Shown here piece after piece: positions 1 to 8,751 of a DNA stretch of 64,000 bases. Made by a program: the position numbers and the translations under genes. The notes below the pieces were generated by a model, which saw only the letters and a program-made list of their open reading frames with translations, was not told the DNA's origin and searched no databases. This stretch comes from Thalassobaculum sp. OXR-137. GTDB lineage: Bacteria > Pseudomonadota > Alphaproteobacteria > Thalassobaculales > Thalassobaculaceae. The stretch spans positions 4,262,001 through 4,326,000 of the forward strand of contig NZ_CP139715.1 in the NCBI RefSeq assembly GCF_034377285.1. Direction: 5' to 3'. The number at the start of each line of letters is the position of its first letter. Position 1 is the first letter of the stretch.

Positions 1-548
1 TGGCCGATCCGGAGGCGTCCATCAGGGTACAGGCAGCGACGGCGGCCAGCACCATCGAGGAGCGCTATCACGCCACCCGCATCGAGCTGGAGGATGCCGT
101 GCGCGCCGCGCCGCAGGATGCGGACGCCCTGCTGTCCCTCGCCCGGCATCTGGACGACTACGCCTATGCCGGCGTGCTGGACGACGACCGCCAGCGGTCG
201 GTGATGGCCGATGCGCTCACCGCCTATCGCGGCGCCAACCGGCGGCTGGGCGCGCGCGAGGATATCGACCTGGCGATCGGCCGGCTCATGCTGCGCCTCG
301 ACATGATCGACGAGGCGGAGATGCACCTATCCGGCCTGGCGATGCGCTGCGAGGACCCGCGGCCGACGCTCTGGCACGCGGAGTGCCTGTTCAGGCTGCG
401 CCGGTTCGACGACCTGCGGCTCGTGCTCGACGACCCGAAGCTCGCCCAGCTCGGGCTCAGCGAGGAGTACACGGGCATCAATCCGGTGATCAATCTCTGG
501 CAGATCTCGGCGCTCACGGCGTTCCAGCCGCTGGAGGCGGAACCGTGA
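1..548 (+). CDS. pelE: PelE-like protein, C-terminal part (5' end outside window)
   Basis: The reading frame is open from base 3 to the TGA at 546-548, so only the last 181 residues are visible. They are helical and rich in Ala, Arg, Leu and Asp, with a tetratricopeptide-like arrangement of short helices and the residue pattern A-E-x-H-L near position 110 of the visible part. The stop overlaps the GTG start of pelF (GTGA), and pelF and pelG follow directly. PelE is known as an inner-membrane protein with a cytoplasmic TPR tail that works with the PelD/PelF/PelG synthase complex, so position and fold both suit pelE. The identification rests mainly on gene order, because PelE sequences diverge strongly. 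The membrane segments expected at the N-terminus lie upstream of the window. Confidence 0.6.
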   Translation, partial: ADPEASIRVQAATAASTIEERYHATRIELEDAVRAAPQDADALLSLARHLDDYAYAGVLDDDRQRSVMADALTAYRGANRRLGAREDIDLAIGRLMLRLDMIDEAEMHLSGLAMRCEDPRPTLWHAECLFRLRRFDDLRLVLDDPKLAQLGLSEEYTGINPVINLWQISALTAFQPLEAEP

Positions 549-2122
549 GCCGCGCCGCCCTGCCCGAAGCCGATGTGTGTCTGATCCTGGAAGGCTCCTA
601 CCCCTATGTGGCGGGCGGGGTATCGACCTGGACCCACGACCTGATCAAAGCGCAGGCGCCGATGACCTTCTCCATCGTCGCCCTGACCTCCGACGACCAG
701 GAACGGGAGATGCGCTACGAGCTGCCGGACAACGTGGTCGGGGTGGTCAACGTGCCGTTGCGGGCGCGGGCGGACGGGCCGTCGGGGACGCTCGGCGCGC
801 CCCGCCTCATCCGGGAGCTGACCGACGCGCTGATCTCGATGCGCGACGATACCGCCCAGGCGGGCTTCCGGCGGGCGGTCTCGCTGATCGCGGATGCCCG
901 GGGCCGGCTCGGCACGCGGCTGCTGATGAACTCGCCGGCGGCCTGGGAGATGATCACCGCCATGTACCGCGAGGACGCGCCCGAGAGCTCGTTCCTGGAG
1001 TATTTCTGGACCTGGCGGGCACTATTCGGCGGGCTGTTCGCGACCCTGCTCTGCGATCTGCCGCGGGCCCGCGTCTACCATACGATCTCAACCGGCTATG
1101 CCGGGCTGGTCGCCGCCCGGGCCGCCATGGAGACCGGACGGCCCGCGGTGCTGACCGAGCACGGCATCTACACCAACGAGCGCCGTATCGAGATCACCAT
1201 GGCCGAGTGGCTCTACGATGCAGCCGACAGCTGGTATCAGATCGAGACCCCGCGCTGGGACCTGCGCCAGCTCTGGATGGCGGCGTTCCAGGCCTATGCC
1301 CGGGTCTGCTACGAGAGCTGCACCGCGATCACCACGCTGTACGGCGGTAACCAGATCCTGCAGCGGGCGGACGGCGCGCCGCCGGAGCGGATGCGGATCA
1401 TTCCGAACGGCATCGACGTGGCGCATTACAGCGCCCTGGTCCGCGATAGCGCCCCGCGGCGGCCGACCGTCGCCCTGATCGGCCGGGTGGTGCCGATCAA
1501 GGACATCAAGACCTACATCCGCGCCGCCGACGTGCTGCGCAAGACCGTGCCCGACGTGCTGTGCTGGATCATGGGACCGGCGGACGAGGACAAGGAATAC
1601 GCCGAGGAGTGCTTCGAGCTGGTGCGCTATCTCGGACTGGAGGAGACCGTGGTCTTCCTCGGGCGGGTCAAGATCGCCGAGTATCTGGGCCGGGTCGACG
1701 TCCTGGCCCTGACCTCGATCTCAGAGGCGCAGCCGCTGGTGATCCTGGAAGCGGGCGCCGCCGGCGTGCCGACCGTGGCGACCGATGTGGGCGCCTGCCG
1801 CGAGATGATCGAGGGCCATCCTGACGAGGCCCCCGCCCTCGGGGCCGGGGGCGAGGTGGTGCCGCTGTCCTCGCCCAATGCCGCCGCGGCGGCCATGGGC
1901 CGGCTGCTGATCGATCCGGACTGGTGGCGCCAGTGCAGCGACGGGATCCGCCGCCGCACCGAGCGCTACTACAACAAGCGCGAGATCGACCGGATCTACG
2001 GCGACCTCTACCGCGATATGATGGCGCGGCCCGATGGGTCCAAGATCGACGGGAAAGAAAACGACGGTGGCCGCGCACGGGCCGGCGCGCTGGCGCCGGT
2101 CGCCTCCACGGCACGGCGCTGA
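545..2122 (+). CDS. pelF: PelF, Pel polysaccharide glycosyltransferase (GT4 family)
   Basis: A protein of 525 residues, close to the usual PelF length of about 500. It begins with the PelF-typical stretch DVCLILEGSYPYVAGGVSTW, and the C-terminal half has a GT4 donor-binding domain with RIIPNGID, ALIGRVVPIKD and the E-x7-E motif in SEAQPLVILEAG near residue 392. PelF is the cytosolic transferase that polymerises UDP-activated hexosamine for Pel. The GTG start at 545 is chosen because it overlaps the stop of the preceding gene and starts right at the conserved N-terminus. The stop overlaps the ATG of pelG (TGATG), so the genes are translationally coupled. Confidence 0.93.
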   Translation: MSRAALPEADVCLILEGSYPYVAGGVSTWTHDLIKAQAPMTFSIVALTSDDQEREMRYELPDNVVGVVNVPLRARADGPSGTLGAPRLIRELTDALISMRDDTAQAGFRRAVSLIADARGRLGTRLLMNSPAAWEMITAMYREDAPESSFLEYFWTWRALFGGLFATLLCDLPRARVYHTISTGYAGLVAARAAMETGRPAVLTEHGIYTNERRIEITMAEWLYDAADSWYQIETPRWDLRQLWMAAFQAYARVCYESCTAITTLYGGNQILQRADGAPPERMRIIPNGIDVAHYSALVRDSAPRRPTVALIGRVVPIKDIKTYIRAADVLRKTVPDVLCWIMGPADEDKEYAEECFELVRYLGLEETVVFLGRVKIAEYLGRVDVLALTSISEAQPLVILEAGAAGVPTVATDVGACREMIEGHPDEAPALGAGGEVVPLSSPNAAAAAMGRLLIDPDWWRQCSDGIRRRTERYYNKREIDRIYGDLYRDMMARPDGSKIDGKENDGGRARAGALAPVASTARR

Positions 2123-3510
2123 TGGCGGGCATCGGCTTCACCCTGCGTCGGCTGACCCAGCGCGACGACCTGATCGGGGCGGTGATCGGCTACGGCCATT
2201 CGGTCTTCATCTCCGCCGGGCCGTGGCTGCTGACGGTGCTGGCGCTGATCGCCATCAACCTGATCCTGACCGACGCCATGCCGCGCGACAGCCTGGAGCT
2301 GTTCAGATCGATCATCGTCTATAATTTCTCGGTCAGCCTGGTGATCACCGGTCCGGTGATCCTGGTCGCCACCCGCTATCTGGCCGACCGGGTGTTTGAG
2401 AAACGGGTCGACACCGCTCCCGCTCTCATGGTGACGGCCATGGTGCTGGGCACCGCCCCAGGGCTGCTGCTGGCGGCGTGGTTCTATCTGGTCGTCTGTA
2501 CCATACCGATCCCGCTGGCCCTGCTGGCCCTGGCGAACTATGCGGTGATCTCGGCGATCTGGGTCGCCGGGCTGTTCCTGTCGGCGCTGAAGGCCTATGT
2601 GCGGGTTACGGTCTCCTTCGGGCTCGGCATGGCCGGGTCGGTGGCGCTGACCTACCTTGTCGGCGCGGCATACGGGCCGATCGGCGCGCTGGCGGCGTTC
2701 AGCGGCGGCCTGGCGCTGACGATGCTGGTGCTGATGGCCACGGTGCTGGCGGAATACCGCTACCCCATGACCCGGCCGGTCAACCTGCTGCGCTATTTCC
2801 GCGACTACTGGGAACTGGCGCTCGGCGGCCTCGTCTACAATCTGGCGATCTGGATCGACAAATGGGTGCTCTGGGCCACCCTCGACGACACCTCGGTGGT
2901 GGGCGGGGCGCTGGTGACCGCACCGTTGTACGACGGGGCGATGTTCCTCGCCTATCTGACCATCGTGCCGGCGCTGGCGATCTTCACCGTCGCGGTGGAG
3001 ACCCGGTTCTTCGAGGACTACCAGCGCTTCTACAGGCAGATCGGCGACCACTCGACGCTGGAGGCGATCCTGGAGAACCAGCGCGGCGTCGAACGGTCGG
3101 CGACCGACGGGCTGCGTTCGGTCATGGTGATCCAGATCGTGATCTCCGTTCTGGTGATCTTCTTCGCCCCGACGATCCTGGACGCGGCGGGCGGCGCCTC
3201 GCGGCAGATCGGCATGTTCCGCTTCGGCGTGCTGGGGGCGCTGTTCCACGTGCTGATGCTGTTCTGCGGCATCCTGCTGATGTATTTCGACGCCCGCCGC
3301 CCGGCCCTGACGCTCAACATCGTCTTCCTGGCGACCAACGGCGCCTTCACCTGGGCGACGTCGGAGCTTGGATTTCCCTATCTTGGATACGGTTATTTCG
3401 CGTCGACCCTGGTGTGTTTCGCCCTCGGCGTCGTGCTGCTGTTCAACGTCCTGCGCCACCTGCCCTACTACACCTTCGTGCGCAACAACCCCTCGGTCAC
3501 CGGGGCATAG
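2122..3510 (+). CDS. pelG: PelG, polytopic membrane subunit of the Pel synthase
   Basis: A 462-residue protein beginning MAGIGFTLRRL, the conserved PelG start, followed by about twelve hydrophobic segments across the whole length (for example around residues 30-50, 65-90, 100-130 and 370-455). PelG belongs to the MATE/Wzx-like superfamily and is the inner-membrane partner of PelF in making and exporting Pel. The length matches the family (about 455). The ATG overlaps the pelF stop by one base. With pelE and pelF it forms the 3' end of a pel operon whose earlier genes (pelA-D) would lie upstream of the window. Confidence 0.93.
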   Translation: MAGIGFTLRRLTQRDDLIGAVIGYGHSVFISAGPWLLTVLALIAINLILTDAMPRDSLELFRSIIVYNFSVSLVITGPVILVATRYLADRVFEKRVDTAPALMVTAMVLGTAPGLLLAAWFYLVVCTIPIPLALLALANYAVISAIWVAGLFLSALKAYVRVTVSFGLGMAGSVALTYLVGAAYGPIGALAAFSGGLALTMLVLMATVLAEYRYPMTRPVNLLRYFRDYWELALGGLVYNLAIWIDKWVLWATLDDTSVVGGALVTAPLYDGAMFLAYLTIVPALAIFTVAVETRFFEDYQRFYRQIGDHSTLEAILENQRGVERSATDGLRSVMVIQIVISVLVIFFAPTILDAAGGASRQIGMFRFGVLGALFHVLMLFCGILLMYFDARRPALTLNIVFLATNGAFTWATSELGFPYLGYGYFASTLVCFALGVVLLFNVLRHLPYYTFVRNNPSVTGA

Positions 3511-3522
3511 GAGACGTCCGCC

Positions 3523-5070
3523 ATGCGCCGGGGCATCCCCGTCTTCGAGTCCGTCATCCGCGACCCCGATCTCGCCTCGCTGCGCATCCTCCGCCACGGG
3601 CTCAAGGACGCTCTGGCCAGTTCCGACATCCCGCGCCGGCTGGTGCAGGACCTGCAGCTCGCCCTGCAGGAGCACACCACCAACCTGCTCAAGCACGGGG
3701 CGCCGGCGCCGACCGAAATCAAGGTTCACCTGCATAACGACGGCGCGGTCTGGGCGCTGGAGATCTTCGACGACGGCGGCGCGTTCCAGAATTTCGACGC
3801 CTATCTGGCGCTGGCGACCTTCGCCGACCGCCGCAAAGGACCGCGCACCCACGGCATGGGCATGAAGTTCATCGGCACCCGCTTCGCCGATTACGACTAC
3901 GATGCCGGCAACGGCCTGACCCGCCCGAACAGACTGTCGCTCTGCTTCCCGCCCCGCGCCGAGTTCATCACCCGGCCGGTGATCGTGGTGATCGAGGACG
4001 AGCCGCTGACCCGCCAGCTCCTCAAGTCGATCCTGCGGCAAAGTTTCCGAGTCTTCGACTTCGAGCTGCCGGGCCAGGCCCTGCGGCTGATCCGCAGCTA
4101 TCCGCCGGACCTGATCCTGTCCGATATCGGCCTGCCGGAAATGAACGGGATCGAGCTGCGCAAGGAGCTGGCACGCGATATCGAGACCGACATCGTCCCC
4201 TTCGTCTTCCTGTCGGCCCACGGGGACGACCGCACGATGGCGGAGGCCAGCGACCTGGGGATCGACGACTTCGTTCCCAAGCCGATCGACCCGCCGGTCC
4301 TGCTGCGCATCGCCCGCCGGCTGATCACCCGGTCGCGCAAGGTCCGCGAGGCGCTGATCGCGAAATCGGCCAAGGATCTCACGGAGGGACTGCGACCCAA
4401 TCTGCCGAAGCGGTTCGAAGGGTTCGATCTCGGATTCGCCGGGGAGACCGCGAGCCTGGGCGGCGGCGACCTGATCCAGTCGGGCATGGTGGGCGGACGT
4501 CTGATCGTCCTGCTGGCCGACGTCATGGGGCACGGGCTGGCGGCCCGGTTCTTCGCCCACGGGGTGGCCGCCTATTTCCGCTCGGTGATTCTCGGCGCCG
4601 ACGGCGAGCCCGGTATCGACGAGCTGATGACCCAGCTCTCCAACAGCCTGTTCGCCGATCCCACCTTCGAGCGGACCATCGTGTCGATCCAGCTCGTGGC
4701 GCTCGATGCGCAGGGGGGGATCGAGATCTGCTCGGCCGGCCACCCGTTCCCGATCGTGGTCAGCGGCACGACCGCGCGCTGGGCGGAGATCAGCGGCCCG
4801 CTTCCGGCCCTGGAACAGGACCTCCCCTTTCCGACCATGCACCTGACGCTGGAGAAGGGCAGCCGCCTGCTGCTCTATACCGACGGTCTGTCGGAGGTCG
4901 CCGCGGTGCGCCGGAACCCCGCCGCGGCCGGCGAGCGTCTGTTCGACCTGTTGCTGCGGCATGGGGAGACGCCGGTTTTCGACATGCCGGCGGCGGTGCT
5001 GCGCGACCACATCGGCACGACGCGCGTCCTGGAGGACGACACCAGCCTGATCGCGATCGGCCGGCGCTAG
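3523..5070 (+). CDS. Fused HATPase / receiver / PP2C phosphatase (RsbU-RsbW type regulator)
   Basis: This 515-residue protein has three domains. Residues 1-140 form an RsbW-type HATPase with N-box LQEHTTNLLKHG, G1 DDGG and G2 HGMGMKF. Residues 145-265 are a receiver with acidic EDEP, phospho-acceptor Asp in ILSDIGLP and Lys in PKPID. Residues 285-515 are a SpoIIE/RsbU PP2C phosphatase with ADVMGHG, LLLYTDGLSE and DDTSL. The usual GGDxxD motif reads GGGDLIQ, so its second acidic position is Gln. Such proteins phosphorylate and dephosphorylate a STAS antagonist; a STAS gene lies convergently just 3'. The start is 12 bases after pelG, so it is probably co-transcribed with pel. The HATPase-first order is less common than a C-terminal HATPase. 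Confidence 0.9.
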   Translation: MRRGIPVFESVIRDPDLASLRILRHGLKDALASSDIPRRLVQDLQLALQEHTTNLLKHGAPAPTEIKVHLHNDGAVWALEIFDDGGAFQNFDAYLALATFADRRKGPRTHGMGMKFIGTRFADYDYDAGNGLTRPNRLSLCFPPRAEFITRPVIVVIEDEPLTRQLLKSILRQSFRVFDFELPGQALRLIRSYPPDLILSDIGLPEMNGIELRKELARDIETDIVPFVFLSAHGDDRTMAEASDLGIDDFVPKPIDPPVLLRIARRLITRSRKVREALIAKSAKDLTEGLRPNLPKRFEGFDLGFAGETASLGGGDLIQSGMVGGRLIVLLADVMGHGLAARFFAHGVAAYFRSVILGADGEPGIDELMTQLSNSLFADPTFERTIVSIQLVALDAQGGIEICSAGHPFPIVVSGTTARWAEISGPLPALEQDLPFPTMHLTLEKGSRLLLYTDGLSEVAAVRRNPAAAGERLFDLLLRHGETPVFDMPAAVLRDHIGTTRVLEDDTSLIAIGRR

Positions 5071-5093
5071 AGCTTAACAGACCAGAGCGCGGG

Positions 5094-5432
5094 TCACGCC
5101 GCGCCGACGGCCTCGCGCGCTTCCCGGGGCGAGTCGAAAAACGCCATGAAACGGTCGAGCTGAGTGGCCTTCAGCAGTTCGAGCGGCTGGTCGGTGGCAC
5201 CGCAGACCGCCACCTTGGAACGCTTGGCGCTCAGGGCGCGAAAGGCGTGGACGATCAGGCCGATCCCGGAACTGTCGATGAATTCGACGCGGCTCAGGTC
5301 GAAAACCAGGGGCTTGCCTTCACCGATCAGGGCCTCGACCTCGCCGCGCGCCATCTGCACCTCGGCCGAATCCAGGTCTCCGTCGAAGGCGATCACCGAA
5401 TGGCTGTCCGCCCGTTCGATGGTGTAGCCCAT
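5094..5432 (-). CDS. STAS-domain anti-sigma factor antagonist
   Basis: A single STAS domain of 112 residues. It carries the motif FIDSSGIGL, whose Ser is the expected phosphorylation site, preceded by the central strand LVFDLSRVE. Proteins of this kind (SpoIIAA, RsbV) bind an anti-sigma kinase when dephosphorylated. I start at the ATG at 5432 because it has a G-rich ribosome site (GGGGG, 6 bases upstream) and gives normal STAS length. Upstream in-frame ATGs at 5465 and 5486 are also possible; the latter would leave only 3 bases from the stop of the upstream epimerase gene. It converges with the HATPase/REC/PP2C gene, its likely partner. Confidence 0.88.
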   Translation of the reverse strand: MGYTIERADSHSVIAFDGDLDSAEVQMARGEVEALIGEGKPLVFDLSRVEFIDSSGIGLIVHAFRALSAKRSKVAVCGATDQPLELLKATQLDRFMAFFDSPREAREAVGAA

Positions 5433-5489
5433 TTCAACCCCCGTCTGTGCCAATGTCGCTCGCATATCGAGCCGCCTTTCCATCATGTC

Positions 5490-6422
5490 CTAGTGCGGAA
5501 GGTCCACGGCGTAATCCGCGCTGAGCAGACGCCGCAAACCCTCCTCAAGACTCACGTCCGCCCGTATACCCATACGGCGGACCGCCACTGCCGGATCGCC
5601 GATCGACACTCGAATGTCGCCGGCGCGCGCCGGCCCGAAGACGATATCGCCCCGGTTTCCGGTCATCGCCCGCAGCGTCTCGGCGAGGCCGAGAACGGTT
5701 GTCGGCGCGCCGGTGCAGACATTCGCAACGGGTGCCGTGGTATCGGCCGCCTTCAGCGCCGCCAGGATGTGCGCCACCACGTCGCCGACATAGACGAAGT
5801 CGCGGACCTGCCCGCCGTCGCCATGGATGCTGACCCCCTGCCCCTTGGCGAAGCGCGAGGCGAAGATCGAGATCACCCCGGAATAGGGCGACGAGGGATC
5901 CTGGCGCGGACCGAACACATTGAAGAACCGCAGCCCGAAGCTCGGCACCCCGTGAATCCGCCCCGCCACCCCGGCATGCAGCTCGGAGCCGTATTTGTCG
6001 ACCCCGTAGGCGGTGAGCGGCGCCGGCGCCTCCCTCTCGGAAAGCGGGGTGTTGGCGTTGTCGCCGTAGATCGCGGCCGAGGAGGCATAGACCACCGGGA
6101 TCCGGCCGGCGTCCCGTGCCGCCTCCAGCACCTTCACCGTGCCGGTGACGTTGACCGCGTGGCTCTCGGCCCAGGTCTCATTGCATTTCTGGACCGAAGC
6201 GATCGCCGCCAGATGCACCACCGCGCCGCAGCCGTGGATCGCCTGGGCGACCGCGTCGGAATCCTCCACCGAGCCTTCGACGATCTCGACCCCGGACGGC
6301 ACGTTCGCGCGCCTGCCCGTGGACAGGTCGTCGAGGACAACCGGCTCGTGCCCGGCGGCCAGAAGGGCATCGACGACATGGCTGCCGATGAACCCGCATC
6401 CCCCTGTTACCAGGATCCTCAC
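5490..6422 (-). CDS. NAD-dependent sugar-nucleotide epimerase/dehydratase (UDP-hexose 4-epimerase type)
   Basis: A 310-residue extended SDR. The nucleotide-binding motif GGCGFIG is at 7-13, Ser114-Ser115 precede the catalytic pair Tyr139 and Lys143 (YGVDK), and DDLSTG at 31-36 suits NAD binding. Members interconvert C4 epimers such as UDP-Glc/UDP-Gal or UDP-GlcNAc/UDP-GalNAc. Pel contains GalNAc, and PelX in pseudomonads is a C4-epimerase, so this gene near pelFG could supply the precursor; that is inference from position. The start is GTG at 6422, at the first residue of the Rossmann fold. It is followed on the same strand by the STAS gene. Confidence 0.85.
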   Translation of the reverse strand: MRILVTGGCGFIGSHVVDALLAAGHEPVVLDDLSTGRRANVPSGVEIVEGSVEDSDAVAQAIHGCGAVVHLAAIASVQKCNETWAESHAVNVTGTVKVLEAARDAGRIPVVYASSAAIYGDNANTPLSEREAPAPLTAYGVDKYGSELHAGVAGRIHGVPSFGLRFFNVFGPRQDPSSPYSGVISIFASRFAKGQGVSIHGDGGQVRDFVYVGDVVAHILAALKAADTTAPVANVCTGAPTTVLGLAETLRAMTGNRGDIVFGPARAGDIRVSIGDPAVAVRRMGIRADVSLEEGLRRLLSADYAVDLPH

Positions 6423-6636
6423 GTATCGCTCCAGTCGGTGGGAACAAGTTGATACTTATGCAAACTTCACACTGATCGACGCCGTGTGCGACCGCAGAAA
6501 ACAACAAAACGACTTAATATTTGTTAAATTTCACAAAGATTCTTGCAGCCTGCAGCCATGGCGGAGTTTCCCCGGAACCCTGTTCGCGCAAGAGCGGTGG
6601 ACCCCAAGCGCCGCCCCTGAACCCGGAAACACGAAA
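6423..6636. other. Intergenic, AT-rich upstream region of the epimerase gene
   Basis: No gene is seen here. Bases 6500-6560 are markedly AT-rich compared with the surrounding GC-rich DNA (runs such as aatatttgttaaatttcac), which suits a promoter region for the minus-strand epimerase-STAS pair. I could not assign convincing -35 and -10 boxes. Confidence 0.4.
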
Positions 6637-6662
6637 CCCCTCCCCGGTCGCCCGGAGAGGGG
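6637..6662 (-). terminator. Stem-loop terminator of the BMP transporter operon
   Basis: The sequence cccctccccgg / ccggagagggg forms an 11-bp GC-rich stem, with one mismatched pair near its middle, around a 4-base loop. On the minus strand the stem is followed by a T-containing stretch (TTTCGTGTTT). It lies about 40 bases past the stop of the substrate-binding protein gene, the last gene of the importer operon. Confidence 0.65.
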
Positions 6663-6703
6663 TCGTTCCAGCAGCCCTGAAGGCTGGCAGGATTGCGGCA
6701 GAC

Positions 6704-7783
6704 TTACTGCGGCAGGCTGTCGTCAATGCCGCGCACGTACCAGTTCATGCCCAGCAGGGTGCCGTCGTCGAGGGTCTTGCCCTCTTCCACCGCGAGCGTG
6801 CCGTCCTGCTTGTAGATCGGGCCGGTGAACGGATGGAACGCGCCGGAGGTGATCTTGGCCTCGGTCTCCTGCGCCATCGCCTTCACGTCGTCCGGCATGT
6901 TCGTGTAGTCGGCCATGACGACCATCTTGGCGCCCATGCCGCCCCAGACGTCACCGGATTTCCAGGTACCGTCGAGCACCGCCTTGGTCCGCTCGATATA
7001 ATACGCCGACCAGTCGTCCACGATCGCGGTGAGCTGGGCCTTCGGCGCGAACTTGATCATGTCGGAGGCCTGGCCGAAGCCGACCACGCCCTGCTCCTCG
7101 GCGATCTGCAGCGGCGCCGTAGAATCGGTGTGCTGGGTGATGATGTCGGCACCCTGGCCGATCAGGATCTTGGCGGCATCGGCTTCCTTGCCCGGATCGA
7201 ACCAGGAATTCACCCACACGACTTTCAGCTTGAAGTCCGGATTGACCGACTGGGCGCCCAGCAGGAAGGCGTTGATGCCGCGGACCACCTCGGGAATCGG
7301 GAACGAGGCGACATAGCCGGCGACGCCGCTCTTCGACATCTTGGCGGCGATCTGGCCGATCACGTAGCGGCCCTCGTAGAACCGGGCCGAATAGGTGGCC
7401 AGGTTGTCGGCCTGCTTGTAGCCGGTGGCGTGCTCGAACTTGATCTCCGGGAACTTCTTGGCGACGGCCAGCGTCTGCTCCATGAAGCCGAAGGAGGTGG
7501 TGAAGATCAGGCCGGCGCCCTGACGCGCCAGACGGGTGATCGCCCGCTCGGCATCCGGGCCCTCGGCCACCTTCTCCACGTAGACCGTCTCGACCTTGTC
7601 GCCGAACTCCTTCTCGATGGCGAGACGGCCCTGGTCGTGCTGGTAGGACCAGCCGTGATCGCCGATCGGGCCGACATAGATGAATCCGACCTTGAGCGGA
7701 TCGGCCGCGCTGGCCGGCGCGGCGGCAAAAGCCCCGGCGGCGAGCATCGCGGCGACGACCGCGAGCTTGACTATCTTCCTCAT
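6704..7783 (-). CDS. BMP-family ABC transporter substrate-binding protein
   Basis: A 359-residue periplasmic protein with a signal peptide (MRKIVKLAVVAAMLAAGAF, cleavage near A26). The mature part starts DPLKVGFIYVGPIGDHGW, the hallmark of BMP/PnrA (Med-type) binding proteins. It then has FTTSFGFMEQ, a QHTDSTAPLQ stretch and FGQASDM. Known family members bind purine nucleosides or related compounds. No lipobox Cys is seen, so the protein should be soluble. It is the last gene of a four-gene importer operon (ATPase, permease, permease, binding protein). The exact ligand cannot be told from sequence. Confidence 0.92.
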   Translation of the reverse strand: MRKIVKLAVVAAMLAAGAFAAAPASAADPLKVGFIYVGPIGDHGWSYQHDQGRLAIEKEFGDKVETVYVEKVAEGPDAERAITRLARQGAGLIFTTSFGFMEQTLAVAKKFPEIKFEHATGYKQADNLATYSARFYEGRYVIGQIAAKMSKSGVAGYVASFPIPEVVRGINAFLLGAQSVNPDFKLKVVWVNSWFDPGKEADAAKILIGQGADIITQHTDSTAPLQIAEEQGVVGFGQASDMIKFAPKAQLTAIVDDWSAYYIERTKAVLDGTWKSGDVWGGMGAKMVVMADYTNMPDDVKAMAQETEAKITSGAFHPFTGPIYKQDGTLAVEEGKTLDDGTLLGMNWYVRGIDDSLPQ

Positions 7784-7820
7784 TGTCCCCGTCTCCTGTC
7801 CTGTTCTCGGGATGGCAGTC

Positions 7821-8741
7821 TCACCGGTCCGGCACGAAGGTCTGGCCGATGCACGCCGGTGTATTGATCTTGGTCAGCGTCCTGTTCCGCGAGATCAGGA
7901 CCAGCACCAGAATGGTTATCAGATAGGGGAAGGACGACAAGACCTGGGACGGGATGCCGATCCCCAGGGCCTGGGCGTACAGCCCCATGATCCAGACCGC
8001 GCCAAACAGATAGGCGCCGATCAGCACCCGTCGAGCGATCCAGGTGGCGAAAACCACGAGGGCGAGCGCGATCCAGCCGCGCCCGGAGGTCATGTTCTCC
8101 ACCCATTGCGGCGTGTAGGCGAGCGAGAGATAGGCGCCCGCCAGCCCGGCACAGGCGCCGCCGAACAGGATGCAGCCGTAGCGCACCGCGATCACGTTGT
8201 AGCCGAGCGCATGGGCCGAATGGTGGTTGTCGCCGACCGCCCGGATGATCAGCCCGGTGCGGGTCCGGGTCATCACATAGGAGACGCCGGCGACCAGGGC
8301 GAAGGAGGCGTAGACCAGCACGTCCTGGCCGAACAGGATCGGCCCCAGGAACGGGATGTCGCTCAGCACCGGGATGTCCAGCGGCTGCAGCTTCACCCCC
8401 GGCAGGCCGGTGAAGCTTTCCCCGATCAGCCCGGACAGGCCGAGACCGAGCAGGGTCAGGGCCAGGCCGGAAGCGACCTGATTCGTGGCCAGCGTCTGGG
8501 TCAGGAAGCCGAACAGCAAAGACATGGCCATCCCGGCCAGAACTCCTGCAAGCACCCCGAGATAGGGCGAGCCGGTCGTGTAGGCGGCGGCGAATCCGCA
8601 GACCGCCCCGACCACCATCATCCCTTCCACGCCCAGGTTCAGAACGCCGGAACGCTCCACCACCAGCTCGCCGATGGCGGCCAGCAGCAGCGGCGTGGAG
8701 GCCGTGATGATCGTCAGGATGACCGCTTCCAGACCCGTCAT
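7821..8741 (-). CDS. ABC transporter permease (BMP/nucleoside type, second subunit)
   Basis: A 306-residue hydrophobic protein of the BPD_transp_2 family with about eight to ten membrane segments. The motif ERSGVLNLGVEGMM near residues 28-41 and GLIIRAVGDNHHSAHALGYN near 145-165 are the cytoplasmic loop signatures of the NupQ/YufQ-like permeases. It pairs with the permease encoded directly upstream (10-base gap) to form the translocation channel, with the two-domain ATPase as motor. Confidence 0.9.
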   Translation of the reverse strand: MTGLEAVILTIITASTPLLLAAIGELVVERSGVLNLGVEGMMVVGAVCGFAAAYTTGSPYLGVLAGVLAGMAMSLLFGFLTQTLATNQVASGLALTLLGLGLSGLIGESFTGLPGVKLQPLDIPVLSDIPFLGPILFGQDVLVYASFALVAGVSYVMTRTRTGLIIRAVGDNHHSAHALGYNVIAVRYGCILFGGACAGLAGAYLSLAYTPQWVENMTSGRGWIALALVVFATWIARRVLIGAYLFGAVWIMGLYAQALGIGIPSQVLSSFPYLITILVLVLISRNRTLTKINTPACIGQTFVPDR

Positions 8742-8751
8742 CGCCCCGCCC

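Noticed and set aside
2008-5010. A 1000-codon open frame on the minus strand across pelG and the PP2C gene
   Set aside because: It is antisense to two genes with clear domains; its sequence is Gln/Arg/Asp/His-rich without any fold, as expected from the reverse complement of GC-rich codons.
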